Shown here: positions 47,225 to 55,506 of the stretch, one piece after another
Position numbering within the stretch: position 1 is the first letter of the stretch
Layout of the letters: every line of letters starts with the position of its first letter
DNA from: UBA1952 sp965246905
GTDB taxonomy: Bacteria; Bacteroidota; Bacteroidia; Chitinophagales; Chitinophagaceae
DNA: 64,000 nt
NCBI GenBank assembly: GCA_965246905.1
Contig: CBDFFZ010000028.1
Coordinates: forward strand, 29,396-93,395
Direction of reading: 5' to 3'
Position numbers and translations under genes: made by a program
The notes under the pieces: model-generated
Seen by the model: only the letters and a program-made list of their open reading frames with translations
Database searches by the model: none
Told to the model about the DNA's origin: nothing

Positions 47225-47473
47225 CCCCGTAGGGTGCCCGATGTTTGTAGCATTCACACACCACCTGTTTTAAGCGATCGTCCCGTAGGGACGAAATGTT
47301 TGTTATTGCCGGCTACCACAATGCGATAAGCAATTTATTCAGGGCTATTACGATCAGCCGTTACCGAAGGCGCTCTTTGGATTAGGTGCTAACCACAAAC
47401 ATTTCGTCCCTACGGGACGACCTGTAAATGATTGTTCTGCCTTGCTGCTACAAACATCGGGCACCCTACGGGG
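47225..47473. repeat. Nested inverted-repeat element, 249 bp
   Basis: Two arm pairs are perfectly inverted and nested. 47225-47252 pairs with 47446-47473 (28 nt), and 47279-47303 pairs with 47395-47419 (25 nt). All four arms contain a small palindrome based on CCCGTAGGG or CCCTACGGG and the word ATGTTTGT or its complement. The unit thus looks like two related sub-repeats plus an inverted copy. No gene is inside. Similar CCCGTAGGG-type elements are, to my recollection, scattered in Bacteroidota genomes. Confidence 0.78.
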
Positions 47474-47577
47474 CACGGCCTTGACCCTGCAATGGTACAA
47501 ATATTAGATGTCGAATTGGTATTATACTTCAGCAACCTGTACTGGTCGCACCGACGGGATAGCAGGTAGTAATAGTA

Positions 47578-47765
47578 ACCTCCCCTCTTGCAGTTGACGG
47601 GAGGGGAGGTCACTACAGGTACCTGCCCTGTTGCACTTGACGGAAGGGCAGGTACCTACAGTAACCTCCCCTCTTGCAGTTGCAGACACCATCGGTACCT
47701 ACAGGTACCTGCCCTGTTGCAGCTGACGGGAGCATAGGTACCTATAGGTACCTGCCCCGATGCAA
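47578..47765. repeat. 43-bp tandem repeat array with hairpin units
   Basis: Four complete units of exactly 43 bp (starts 47578, 47621, 47664, 47707) and a partial fifth (47750-47765) each begin ACCTCCCCT or ACCTGCCCT, followed by a TTGCA-x-[TC]TG core (ATGCA in the partial unit). Units 1 and 2 form perfect hairpins of 10 and 9 bp around the loop TTGCAsTTGACGG (s = G or C). They differ by a compensated base pair in the stem (C-G to G-C). Units 3 and 4 are degraded. The array ends 66 bp before a gene for an unassigned 233-residue protein. Confidence 0.85.
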
Positions 47766-47830
47766 TAATCGAAATAACGGCGCGTTATGGTAATATTCCT
47801 TAGTTTCATCCTAAACAAACATCAATTATT

Positions 47831-48532
47831 ATGGCAAACACCACAACAAGTACCAACGACCCAACAGAAAGCAAGGGCGATCAACGCAAACGAAAAGGCA
47901 ATGTGCCGGAAGCAGATATAGACTTCGGCAGCCTCTGCACCAATGTATCCGGCAACTGGAACAGCAATAAATGGCTCACCCTACGCTGGCTAACCGCCGG
48001 TGAGTTTGAGGCTAATGCTGCCGGCTACAACAAGCTGCTTGCCAATAAAAGCGCGCAGGGCGGCAGCCGCCCGCAGATAACCGGCAACCTGAAAACATTA
48101 GATAAGCAGATCAATGATTCCATAGAGTACGTAAAGGGCTACCTGACCGATAAGTACACCAAGAAGACAGCGCCCGATTATTTTGCGGCCTTCGGCATTG
48201 TGCGCAATGGCCCCAAATTCATTATCCCTAAAGACCGGAACAAGCGCAGCGAGGCGCTCGCCCTGATGCTGGCCGGGCTTGAAAAGGAAGGCTTCACGAA
48301 GAATACGTATGGCACCGGCTACTGGCAGGATATAAAATCAAGGTTCGATGAGTACCTGGCATTAGCCACGACTACGGACAGCGGGGTATCCGAAAAAACG
48401 GGCAATAAGAATACGGTGAAGAAAGGGCTTAAAAAAGGCCTCAACTCCATAATCCTGGCCATCAAAGCCAACTACCCGGATACCTGGAAATCGGAGCTGC
48501 GCAACTGGGGCTTCCAGAAAGAGAAGTACTGA
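47831..48532 (+). CDS. Conserved Bacteroidota protein of unknown function
   Basis: The 233-residue protein has no signal peptide or membrane segment. A Thr/Lys-rich N-terminus (about 1-25) leads to a helical body with GSRPQITGNLKTLDKQIN and PDYFAAFGIVRNGPKFIIPKDRN, and a conserved-looking end, NYPDTWKSELRNWGFQKEKY. I recall similar proteins with this ending in several Bacteroidota, often beside intergenic repeats, but know no function. No nuclease, HUH/Y1 or DNA-binding motif is visible. It is preceded by the 43-bp repeat array and followed by hairpin-rich DNA. Confidence 0.68.
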   Translation: MANTTTSTNDPTESKGDQRKRKGNVPEADIDFGSLCTNVSGNWNSNKWLTLRWLTAGEFEANAAGYNKLLANKSAQGGSRPQITGNLKTLDKQINDSIEYVKGYLTDKYTKKTAPDYFAAFGIVRNGPKFIIPKDRNKRSEALALMLAGLEKEGFTKNTYGTGYWQDIKSRFDEYLALATTTDSGVSEKTGNKNTVKKGLKKGLNSIILAIKANYPDTWKSELRNWGFQKEKY

Positions 48533-48617
48533 TCTGGTTTACAGCACTATTGCGTACCCGGCAGGGATGCCCACTAATGACAGGGCTGCCGGGTGCTGAT
48601 ATATCTACCCAAATTTT

Positions 48618-48837
48618 GTCATCCCGCATGGAGCTTTCGGTAAGCGATTGTGTTAAAGATCCTTGCGGGATGACGAGTCGCTGTAAAGCAGTTGAGCGAA
48701 GTCGTAGTTGGGCGAAGTCCCCTGACTTCGCCCGCCCGGCGCCGCGTCCCCTGACGCGGGGAAAATCGCCGCGTGAGCGATAGCCCCCCGCATTTTCTGC
48801 GGGGATAGGAACGGATAGCGCGGCCCCTTTTCGGGGC
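48618..48837. repeat. Hairpin-rich intergenic repeat region
   Basis: An 11-nt inverted repeat (GTCATCCCGCA, 48618-48628 with 48664-48674) is followed by four compact hairpins. Stems at 48710-48733 and 48742-48759 share the loop CCCT. Stems at 48786-48804 and 48823-48837 share the loop TTTTC. The region is GC-rich and not convincingly coding on either strand. It fills most of the 355-bp gap between the two flanking genes. Confidence 0.68.
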
Positions 48838-48887
48838 ACGCCCTGAATGAAAGCGGGATAAGATCAGCTGTATCTGAACCGGTCAGA

Positions 48888-49238
48888 TCACTCAGGCTCT
48901 TTTTTATGAATATCGTGTACCCTGAGGATAAATTCGTTTACACCGCTGTTCGCATATGGCCCGTATGCATCCGTGAGCGTGCCCATGAGGCCATTGCTGG
49001 TGCGGATGGCATAGAGAATATCCATATCCTCCGGGTTGGATGCTCCCTCGAAGCGGTAAAAGTTGATGATGTGCGTGTCTTTAGCCTCAAAATACTGATC
49101 CGCCGCTCCGTGATAAAGCTGGTGATTGCGTACGCTGAAATTCTCTGTGTAGCCATCCGCATTCACCTTGTTCAGGCACTCTACCAGGGTACTCATGCGG
49201 TCGGGGTTCGCTGCGTTGTTTGTTTGTTGATCTTCCAT
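48888..49238 (-). CDS. Small conserved protein of unknown function
   Basis: The 116-residue cytoplasmic protein has the blocks LNKVNADGYTENFSV, HIINFYRFEGASNPEDMDILYAI and GTLTDAYGPYA. These resemble a small Bacteroidota family that databases sometimes label phosphoribosylpyrophosphate synthetase without support; no PRPP-binding motif is present here. I chose the ATG at 49238; an in-frame extension to 49292 is less likely because its residues are not family-like. The gene is single and its regulation is not evident. Confidence 0.66.
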   Translation of the reverse strand: MEDQQTNNAANPDRMSTLVECLNKVNADGYTENFSVRNHQLYHGAADQYFEAKDTHIINFYRFEGASNPEDMDILYAIRTSNGLMGTLTDAYGPYANSGVNEFILRVHDIHKKEPE

Positions 49239-49330
49239 GATTAAAGGTTTTTGTACTGTGGGTTTGGCTGCAGATTGTAAAGGTCGCGGCAATAGGAATA
49301 AGGTAGCGGTAAGGATTTCCGGAAGGAGCG

Positions 49331-49358
49331 AATAAAGCCGGCTTACACCGGCTTTATT
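49331..49358 (-). terminator. Terminator of the esterase operon
   Basis: AATAAAGCCGG pairs perfectly with CCGGCTTTATT around CTTACA, 19 bp beyond the stop codon of the esterase gene on the minus strand. Confidence 0.8.
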
Positions 49359-49376
49359 ATAAAGTAGGGCATTTTA

Positions 49377-50459
49377 TTAAAAGGATTTCTTCAGCTCGGC
49401 CGCGCTGTAATCCTGCGCGTCCCTTGCTTCCGGCACTACGGTTGCGGTGCCGAAAAACTCATGCGTTACGCCATCGTAGAGCCTGCGGGTTACCTTAACA
49501 CCGCTGGATTGGAGCTTATTTGCGAGGGCGGCACCATCATCGCGCAGCGGATCGATCTCTGCATTGATGATCGTTGTAGGAGGCAGCCTGGAGAGGTTTG
49601 CATTCACCAATGAAATGCGCGCATCGCCTGCAAAGCTCATATCCGGCAGGAAGTAGGATAGGAACCAATAGACCATAGCCTTATTCAGGGGCTTTGCATC
49701 CTTATACTTCATGTAGGATTCGGAGAAGGTATAGTTGCTGGCCACAGGATAAATAAGCAATTGATGCACCGGCATCTGCACCGAACTGTCGCGCGCCATG
49801 ATGCTTACATTGCAGGCAAGATTGCCACCCGCGCTTTCGCCGGCCACCGCCACCTTAGCAGGGTTGCCACCATTTTTGGATATGTTTTTAAGCGTCCATT
49901 TATAAGCGGTGAAGCAATCATTATGCGCTGTGGGGAAACGGTATTCCGGGCCCTTACGATAGCCTACGGAAACGACCATGGCACCTGTTTTTTCAGAGAG
50001 CGCCTGCGCCGAGGCATTATATACATCGATATTGGCAATCACCCAGCCGCCGCCATGGAAAAAGACGATTACCGGCAGGTTGGCCGCAGCATTTTTAGGC
50101 TTGTATATCCTTGCGTGGATATTGCCCGTACCACCATCGACGGGTATTTCCACACCGCTTGTATCCACCGTTGCGGCAGGCATGGCAATGTTATGGTCGG
50201 CCATTACATCGCGCACCGCATCTGCAATAGTAGGTTGCCGGCGGGCTTCAGCTGGCGTTACGGTTTCTATCGGGGGCTGATTATAGCTAATGAGCTTCTC
50301 GATAACCACCAGCATCTCGTTATGGATGCCCGGGCCCCAGGCAGGAGCAGATCCTGCCGGCTTTAGCGTGCCCCCGCCATCATCGCTTTTCTTACACCCT
50401 GTGCTGCTGAAGCAAAGCGCGCCGGCAAGCAGCAGGGCCGTTAATCCTGATATTTTCAT
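49377..50459 (-). CDS. Alpha/beta hydrolase lipoprotein, hormone-sensitive-lipase type
   Basis: The 360-residue protein has a lipoprotein signal with attachment cysteine at residue 22 (STGCKK). An alpha/beta hydrolase domain follows, with the oxyanion motif HGGGW, the nucleophile motif GESAGG, the acid in IDPLRDDG and the histidine in THEFFG. These define the HSL (family IV) carboxylesterases, which cleave short-chain esters. Its lipid anchor predicts a periplasmic or surface location. It is the last gene of a three-gene operon with two ferritin-like proteins; the functional link is not obvious. Confidence 0.88.
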   Translation of the reverse strand: MKISGLTALLLAGALCFSSTGCKKSDDGGGTLKPAGSAPAWGPGIHNEMLVVIEKLISYNQPPIETVTPAEARRQPTIADAVRDVMADHNIAMPAATVDTSGVEIPVDGGTGNIHARIYKPKNAAANLPVIVFFHGGGWVIANIDVYNASAQALSEKTGAMVVSVGYRKGPEYRFPTAHNDCFTAYKWTLKNISKNGGNPAKVAVAGESAGGNLACNVSIMARDSSVQMPVHQLLIYPVASNYTFSESYMKYKDAKPLNKAMVYWFLSYFLPDMSFAGDARISLVNANLSRLPPTTIINAEIDPLRDDGAALANKLQSSGVKVTRRLYDGVTHEFFGTATVVPEARDAQDYSAAELKKSF

Positions 50460-50491
50460 AACTGATTTTACAATTAATTTTTAGAGAGAGA

Positions 50492-51286
50492 TTACATGAG
50501 GAACGGGGCAACGATGGAAAGTACCTGCGCTTTGGTGAGCGGCTCATCAAAAGCCATGCTTGCTATTGACGCAGTTACACCGAGCGTGGTAATATCGATA
50601 TTTGCCTGCACAGTATTTTCATCGCCTGCATACACAGGGTCTGTAGCTGCGGTAGGGATGCCACCGCTTTTAAGCACATTATAGGCTTTTACGCCGCGCA
50701 GCAAATGAATCTCCGCAGCATGGCGCGCCTCTACAGAATGGATGCGCAGGGCAGCGGTTAGTATGTCCGGATTGCCTTTCAGGTTGCCTGCCTGTCCTTT
50801 GTAAGCACGTACGCCGGTATCCTCGAATGCCTGCGCTACGGTAAGGAAGGTGGTATAATTGGTAAACACATCACCAAAGGTGCCTTTGGCAGTAAAATCA
50901 AAGTTTGGCTTGGCAACCGGGGAAGCGCCGAGTGCGGATATCGTTTGCTTCAGGAAGGCCACATGCGCGGTCTCATCCGCAGAGATCTTCTGCAGGGCGG
51001 GCTTATCGATACCTGAAGTTGGGATAACGAGCGTAGGAGAAGCGAGGCCGGTAACATAAAACTCTGCTTCAAGATATTCCAGCGTGAGCGCGAAGTTGAG
51101 GACATCTGTAATGACATCGGTGCCCCGGCCATAAGCTGTTTTAAAGAGCGAGCCTAAAGCAAGCGGCACAGCTGTAAGCGTAAATGCCTTACTCCATTTC
51201 CGGACCACATCGCGGCGCATGCTTACACGCTCATACACTTCCGGGTCTGCCTGCTCTATCTGGTGTAGTATATTCTGTAGATTCAT
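50492..51286 (-). CDS. Ferritin-like domain protein
   Basis: The 264-residue protein contains a ferritin-like four-helix domain (about residues 60-215) with the metal-ligand patterns LEYLEAEFY, ADETAHVAFL, AQAFEDTGVRAY and IHSVEARHAAEIHLLRG. A basic N-terminus and a hydrophobic segment (about 33-48, FTLTAVPLALGSLF) could act as an export signal, though not a classical one. Such proteins occur in pairs in Bacteroidota and may bind iron; no enzymatic role is established. It follows the related upstream gene by 13 bp. Confidence 0.82.
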   Translation of the reverse strand: MNLQNILHQIEQADPEVYERVSMRRDVVRKWSKAFTLTAVPLALGSLFKTAYGRGTDVITDVLNFALTLEYLEAEFYVTGLASPTLVIPTSGIDKPALQKISADETAHVAFLKQTISALGASPVAKPNFDFTAKGTFGDVFTNYTTFLTVAQAFEDTGVRAYKGQAGNLKGNPDILTAALRIHSVEARHAAEIHLLRGVKAYNVLKSGGIPTAATDPVYAGDENTVQANIDITTLGVTASIASMAFDEPLTKAQVLSIVAPFLM

Positions 51287-51299
51287 TTTTTGCGGGATT

Positions 51300-52034
51300 T
51301 TAATAAGTGGGTAAGTGTGAAGAATCGATCTTAGCCTTCACGAATTTCGCAGCGGCGGCAAGCACTTCAGAAGGCTTTGCGGACAGATCCAGCCCATTCG
51401 CATCAATAATCACCGAATGGTCTAAGCTTGGCTCAAAGAAAGCCGCTCCCATGATATAGCGCAGCAGGGAGCCATTGCGGGATTCTACAGAGGCGATCTT
51501 GCCGGCAGTTGCGAGGTTGCTCGGGTCGGTGAGGAGCCTGCCGGAGCCATTGTAGGCAGATACGCCGGTATCCTCAAAATTCCGGGCCGCCATGAGGACG
51601 GAAATTCGGTCGGCAAAGTTTACGGTGGCAAATTCGAACTCCACTTTTGGAATGGCTTGTATCCCCAGTGCCTTCTTATAAAATTCGCGGTGGGTAATTT
51701 CAATATCGCGGATATCGGTAAGCGCAGCTCTATCGATAGCCGACATACCGGAATAGGGTGATTGTAATACGCGCTCGTAGAAGTTGGATTCCAGCTGCTC
51801 GAGGAGGTACGCGTAATTGAGGATGCCGAGATCGCCACCGCCGAGGTTAATGCTGCCATCGGGATTCACGCCGGGCATATTTGCGTCGGGAGCGATATAT
51901 ACACCATTATCGTCTTTTTTGCAGGCAGGGATCATCAGGCCCATACCAGCAAGGCCGGCCATTTGCAGAAAGCGCCTTCTGTGAAGATGGGGGAAACGTT
52001 CGCCGGCAGCAGCTTCATTTTTTTGGTCACTCAT
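51300..52034 (-). CDS. Ferritin-like domain protein with Tat/lipoprotein signal
   Basis: The 244-residue protein begins with a twin-arginine-like signal (RRRFLQMAGLAGMGLMIPAC) whose end is also a lipobox, so it may be exported folded and then lipidated at C38. The ferritin-like domain (about 70-210) has LEQLESNFYERVL, DIEITHREFYKKAL, ARNFEDTGVSAYNG and IASVESRNGSLLRYI. It is homologous to the next gene, indicating an old tandem duplication. Export after folding would suit a metal cofactor acquired in the cytoplasm. Confidence 0.84.
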   Translation of the reverse strand: MSDQKNEAAAGERFPHLHRRRFLQMAGLAGMGLMIPACKKDDNGVYIAPDANMPGVNPDGSINLGGGDLGILNYAYLLEQLESNFYERVLQSPYSGMSAIDRAALTDIRDIEITHREFYKKALGIQAIPKVEFEFATVNFADRISVLMAARNFEDTGVSAYNGSGRLLTDPSNLATAGKIASVESRNGSLLRYIMGAAFFEPSLDHSVIIDANGLDLSAKPSEVLAAAAKFVKAKIDSSHLPTY

Positions 52035-52389
52035 GTACGTATCTATTTTACGGTGGTTAAGTATTGGTACCCGGAAGGATTTTCATAAAAATCACGCCTA
52101 ATATACTGTGGTTAGAGGATATGTACGCGTAAAGTTTCTGCTGTTTATCCGGCTTGCAACTGCATTGGCATTTACACTACTAAAATTCAACAAGCTAACC
52201 CTGAATATCCGGTAGATATCATGCCTCTGATTCCTAAAAAAAATCCGGCGCCCGATGAATGGGGAAACTTTCGGGGTAGCTTTGATTGTCGGATAACGGA
52301 CTTCAGGATGTTCCATTTAGCTGTAGGTTTGCAGTAGTGCCCTTAATCAAAATAAGTATTTATTGGCACAGAAAACGATAGCAAAAAAT
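52035..52389. promoter_or_regulatory. Divergent intergenic region with cyanophycinase promoter
   Basis: The region separates the ferritin-like operon (minus) from the cyanophycinase gene (plus). TAGGTTTG at 52324-52331 matches TAnnTTTG exactly on the plus strand and would start transcription near 52337. No clear -33 box was found, and no comparable match was seen for the minus-strand operon. Otherwise I see no gene or hairpin. Confidence 0.5.
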
Positions 52390-53274
52390 ATGGAGCTACC
52401 TAAAGGACGGCTGCTGATCATAGGCGGGCATGAAGAGAAAATATTTTCCGGCGAGCCGGATTCCTCATTACGCAAGGAGCTGCATATGCCGCATTTTAAA
52501 ATCCTGGGCAGTCTGATAGATAATTTGCCGCATACCCATAATGCGATTGAAATCATTGCCACCGCATCTTCTATGCCTGATGAGATCGAGGCCGCCTATG
52601 TAGCTGCGTACAAAGGCGCAGGATATAATCATGTAGGTATCATCAAAATTCCAGACGATGTTGCAGCCAATGACCCGGAGCATATAAAGCGCATACATTA
52701 TGCTCATGCGGTATTCTTTACCGGCGGCGATCAGCGCAAGCTTACTACTGCGCTTAACGGCTCGGAAGTGCTCAAAGCCATCGAAAAGAAATACCATACG
52801 GACCCGCACTTTATTGTTGCGGGAACCAGCGCCGGTGCTATGGCTATACCAGAAGTAATTATAGAGCGCGGTGCTATTCAGGAAGCGCTCCTGAATGATG
52901 ATCTTGAAATCGGCAATGGCTTTGGCCTTATCCAAAAGGTGTTGGTAGATACGCATTTTATAAAGCGTGGGCGCTTTGGCAGGCTTGCCCTCGCGGTTGC
53001 CCGGTATGCGCCGGATTATACCGGTATCGGTCTTGGAGAAGACGGCGCATTGCTCATCACTGCGGGCAATGAGGCGGAGTGCATTGGCTCGGGGATGGTT
53101 ATAATCATTGACGGTAGCTGCATTGGCGCAACTAACGTAAAAGACGCCAGTGCAGGAACGCCTGTAGCTATTGAAAATCTCAAAGTACACATCCTTACAG
53201 ATGGCTGCAAATACCTGCTGTCTGAGAAGCAATTCCTGCCGCCAAACGGCGATAAGAAGAACAATAATTCCTGA
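52390..53274 (+). CDS. cphB: Cyanophycinase
   Basis: Cyanophycinase is a serine exopeptidase that releases beta-Asp-Arg dipeptides from cyanophycin. The product of about 294 residues starts MELPKGRLLIIGGHEEK, as in the family. It has FFTGGDQRKL and the nucleophile motif GTSAGAM, followed by GFGLIQKVLVDTHF and GRFGRLALAV with the family histidine. There is no signal peptide, so it is the intracellular form. An alternative TTG start at 52363 would add nine residues. The gene is followed 34 bp later by aspartate ammonia-lyase, which fits degradation of the released aspartate. No cyanophycin synthetase gene is in the window. Confidence 0.92.
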   Translation: MELPKGRLLIIGGHEEKIFSGEPDSSLRKELHMPHFKILGSLIDNLPHTHNAIEIIATASSMPDEIEAAYVAAYKGAGYNHVGIIKIPDDVAANDPEHIKRIHYAHAVFFTGGDQRKLTTALNGSEVLKAIEKKYHTDPHFIVAGTSAGAMAIPEVIIERGAIQEALLNDDLEIGNGFGLIQKVLVDTHFIKRGRFGRLALAVARYAPDYTGIGLGEDGALLITAGNEAECIGSGMVIIIDGSCIGATNVKDASAGTPVAIENLKVHILTDGCKYLLSEKQFLPPNGDKKNNNS

Positions 53275-53308
53275 TCAATCTCTTCCTGAAAATAAATAGT
53301 CGCTACGA

Positions 53309-54721
53309 ATGAATACCGCTACCAGAACAGAACACGACTTCCTTGGCGAGCGCCAAATTCCTGCCGATGCCTATTACGGTGTGCAAACCCTGCGCGCGCT
53401 GGAAAATTTCAGTATCACCGGCATTACGCAATCGTCGCAGCCCTTATTTATACAGGCATTCGGCTATGTAAAGAAGGCAGCTGCCATGGCCAACCGCGAT
53501 GCAGGTATTCTCGATCCAAAGCTTGCGGAAGCTATTATTTTCGGAGCAGAAGAGCTCATTGCAGGTAAGCATACGGATCAGTTCATTACCGATCTTGTAC
53601 AGGGAGGCGCCGGCACTTCCATCAATATGAATGCGAATGAGGTGATTGCCAATCTTGGCCTGGAGCATTTGGGCTTTGAGAAAGGGCAATATGAGCACCT
53701 GCATCCCAACAATCATGTCAATGCATCACAATCCACCAATGATGCTTACCCTACTGCTTTCCGGCTGGCGCTTTACCGTAAGATAGATGCTTATTTAGAA
53801 GCGCTGGACATCCTGAAAGATGCTTTTGCTAAAAAGGCTGAAGCATTTGCGCAGGTGCTGAAGATGGGCAGAACGCAATTGCAGGATGCAGTGCCCATGA
53901 CGCTCGGACAGGAATTTCACGGCTTCGCCAGTGCTATGGATGCGGATATAAAACGCCTGCGGGAAGCACAGCAGCTCGTTGCGGTTGTAAACATGGGCGG
54001 TACGGCAATTGGTACCGGAATCAATGCGCCGGAAAGCTATGCAGCGATGTGTGTGAAGCATCTGCGGGAGTTGACGGGCATCCCGGTCAGCCTATCCGAA
54101 GACCTGATAGAAGCCACTTCCGATACAGGCGATTATGTGCAGGTATCGGGTACGCTGAAGCGGAGTGTGCTCAAGATTTCCAAGATCTGTAATGATCTTC
54201 GCCTGCTATCCTCAGGTCCGCGCTGCGGACTCAATGAGATCAACCTGCCCAAGATGCAGCCGGGCTCTTCCATTATGCCGGGCAAAGTGAATCCTGTAAT
54301 ACCGGAAGTGGTGAACCAGACGGCTTTTTATGTAGCAGGTGCCGACCTTACTATTACGATGGCCGCTGAGGCCGGGCAGCTACAGCTGAATGTAATGGAG
54401 CCGGTGATTACTTTCAGCCTGTTTACCTCGCTGCAATATATGACCAATGCTGTGCTAACGCTGGTAAAGGACTGCATAGAAGGCATTACTGCCAATGAAG
54501 CGATCAGCAGCGGACTGGTGATGAACAGCATTGGCATTGTAACGGCGCTTAACCCGATGCTGGGCTATGAGGTAACGGCATCGGTTGCAAAAGAGGCCTT
54601 GGCCTCGGGCAAATCCGTGCACCAGATCGTTGTGGAAGACCGCAAGCTGATCACGCAGGAAAAATGGAACGAGCTTTATTCCGTTGAGAATATGATCCAC
54701 CCAAAATTCATTAACCAGTAA
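53309..54721 (+). CDS. aspA: Aspartate ammonia-lyase
   Basis: AspA converts aspartate to fumarate and ammonia. The 470-residue protein belongs to the fumarase/aspartase superfamily, with the loop GSSIMPGKVNPVIPEVVNQ; the VIPEVVNQ continuation is typical of aspartases rather than fumarases. Other blocks are TSINMNANEVIANL, NASQSTNDAYPTA and GRTQLQDAVPMTLGQEF. It probably shares a transcript with the cyanophycinase gene. The stop lies 3 bp from the end of the convergent PAP2 gene. Confidence 0.94.
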   Translation: MNTATRTEHDFLGERQIPADAYYGVQTLRALENFSITGITQSSQPLFIQAFGYVKKAAAMANRDAGILDPKLAEAIIFGAEELIAGKHTDQFITDLVQGGAGTSINMNANEVIANLGLEHLGFEKGQYEHLHPNNHVNASQSTNDAYPTAFRLALYRKIDAYLEALDILKDAFAKKAEAFAQVLKMGRTQLQDAVPMTLGQEFHGFASAMDADIKRLREAQQLVAVVNMGGTAIGTGINAPESYAAMCVKHLRELTGIPVSLSEDLIEATSDTGDYVQVSGTLKRSVLKISKICNDLRLLSSGPRCGLNEINLPKMQPGSSIMPGKVNPVIPEVVNQTAFYVAGADLTITMAAEAGQLQLNVMEPVITFSLFTSLQYMTNAVLTLVKDCIEGITANEAISSGLVMNSIGIVTALNPMLGYEVTASVAKEALASGKSVHQIVVEDRKLITQEKWNELYSVENMIHPKFINQ

Positions 54722-54724
54722 AGG

Positions 54725-55447
54725 CTATCTGCGCTCAGAATGCGCACGATGTAATTCAGGTATGCCAATACCGCAAATGGCTCCGATGAGTATAGCCAGC
54801 GCAATATCGGATGGGAAATGCTTCAGGGCTTTTATGCGCAGCATGCCTACTAAAAGAGGTGGTATAAGTGCCAGACTATAGACCAATGCCTTTGCCCGGA
54901 TAGATGTTTCAGGATGATGATCCAGGAATACTTTTGCGCAGAAAAAAGAGGCTGCTGCGGCATTGCCGGTATGGCCGCTGTAGCGCGAGTTGCGGTTGTT
55001 GCTTTTATTGCGCGCATCATCGGGTAGCTCAGTATAATAAACCACCGGGCGGTATTTATCCTGGAATGCGGGGCCGAGCGGCGAATAGCTGTAGATGGTA
55101 TAAGTGATTGCATGCATCTCCGTATAGAGCGCAAGTATTCTTCCCTTACGAGCGCATAGTTTTTTATCAAAGAAAAGGATTGCGGCAAGCCCGATGACGC
55201 CACGCAACAGGTTGTCGCTCACCTTCCGGTAGGGCTCACGCTGCGCAGGGTCCTGCTTTATCGCAAACCGGTCTATGCCGGTAACCATTTCAGGATCAAT
55301 TGCCGCTAATTCCTTTTTTGAAAGAGTCTTTTTATTCCTGAGGATTGCCGGGATTGCGTAGATGTCGGCTGCGAATGCAATTACCGAAAACAGCAGGCTG
55401 CGGACTATATCGAGCCGGTACAGCGGCAAATCATCTTTATTTTTCAT
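54725..55447 (-). CDS. PAP2-family membrane phosphatase
   Basis: The 240-residue protein has about five membrane helices and the lipid phosphatase motifs in order: a divergent KxxxxxxRP-like segment near the middle, SRYSGHTGNAA (the SGH motif) near residue 162, and RIKALKHFPSDI (R-x5-H-x3-D) near 205. The usual substrates are polyprenyl or phosphatidyl phosphates at the membrane. It is not in an operon with glycan genes, so the substrate is unknown. It converges with aspA. Confidence 0.85.
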   Translation of the reverse strand: MKNKDDLPLYRLDIVRSLLFSVIAFAADIYAIPAILRNKKTLSKKELAAIDPEMVTGIDRFAIKQDPAQREPYRKVSDNLLRGVIGLAAILFFDKKLCARKGRILALYTEMHAITYTIYSYSPLGPAFQDKYRPVVYYTELPDDARNKSNNRNSRYSGHTGNAAAASFFCAKVFLDHHPETSIRAKALVYSLALIPPLLVGMLRIKALKHFPSDIALAILIGAICGIGIPELHRAHSERR

Positions 55448-55465
55448 CCTGATTAAAGACCATCG

Positions 55466-55489
55466 AAAAATGTGCCATTAGGCGGCACA
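55466..55489 (-). terminator. Terminator of the aminoacyl-tRNA-protein transferase gene
   Basis: On the minus strand TGTGCC pairs with GGCACA (7-nt loop) and is followed by TTTTTC, 17 bp after the stop codon at 55507. Confidence 0.68.
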
Positions 55490-55506
55490 AGTGCAGGCAT
55501 TTATGC

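Noticed and set aside
47578..47765. Possible CRISPR array
   Set aside because: The 43-bp units are contiguous, without unique spacers, and no cas genes are present. It is a tandem hairpin repeat.
48462..48839. 125-codon minus-strand frame in the hairpin-rich region
   Set aside because: It overlaps the end of a plus-strand gene and consists of hairpin sequence; the translation looks random.
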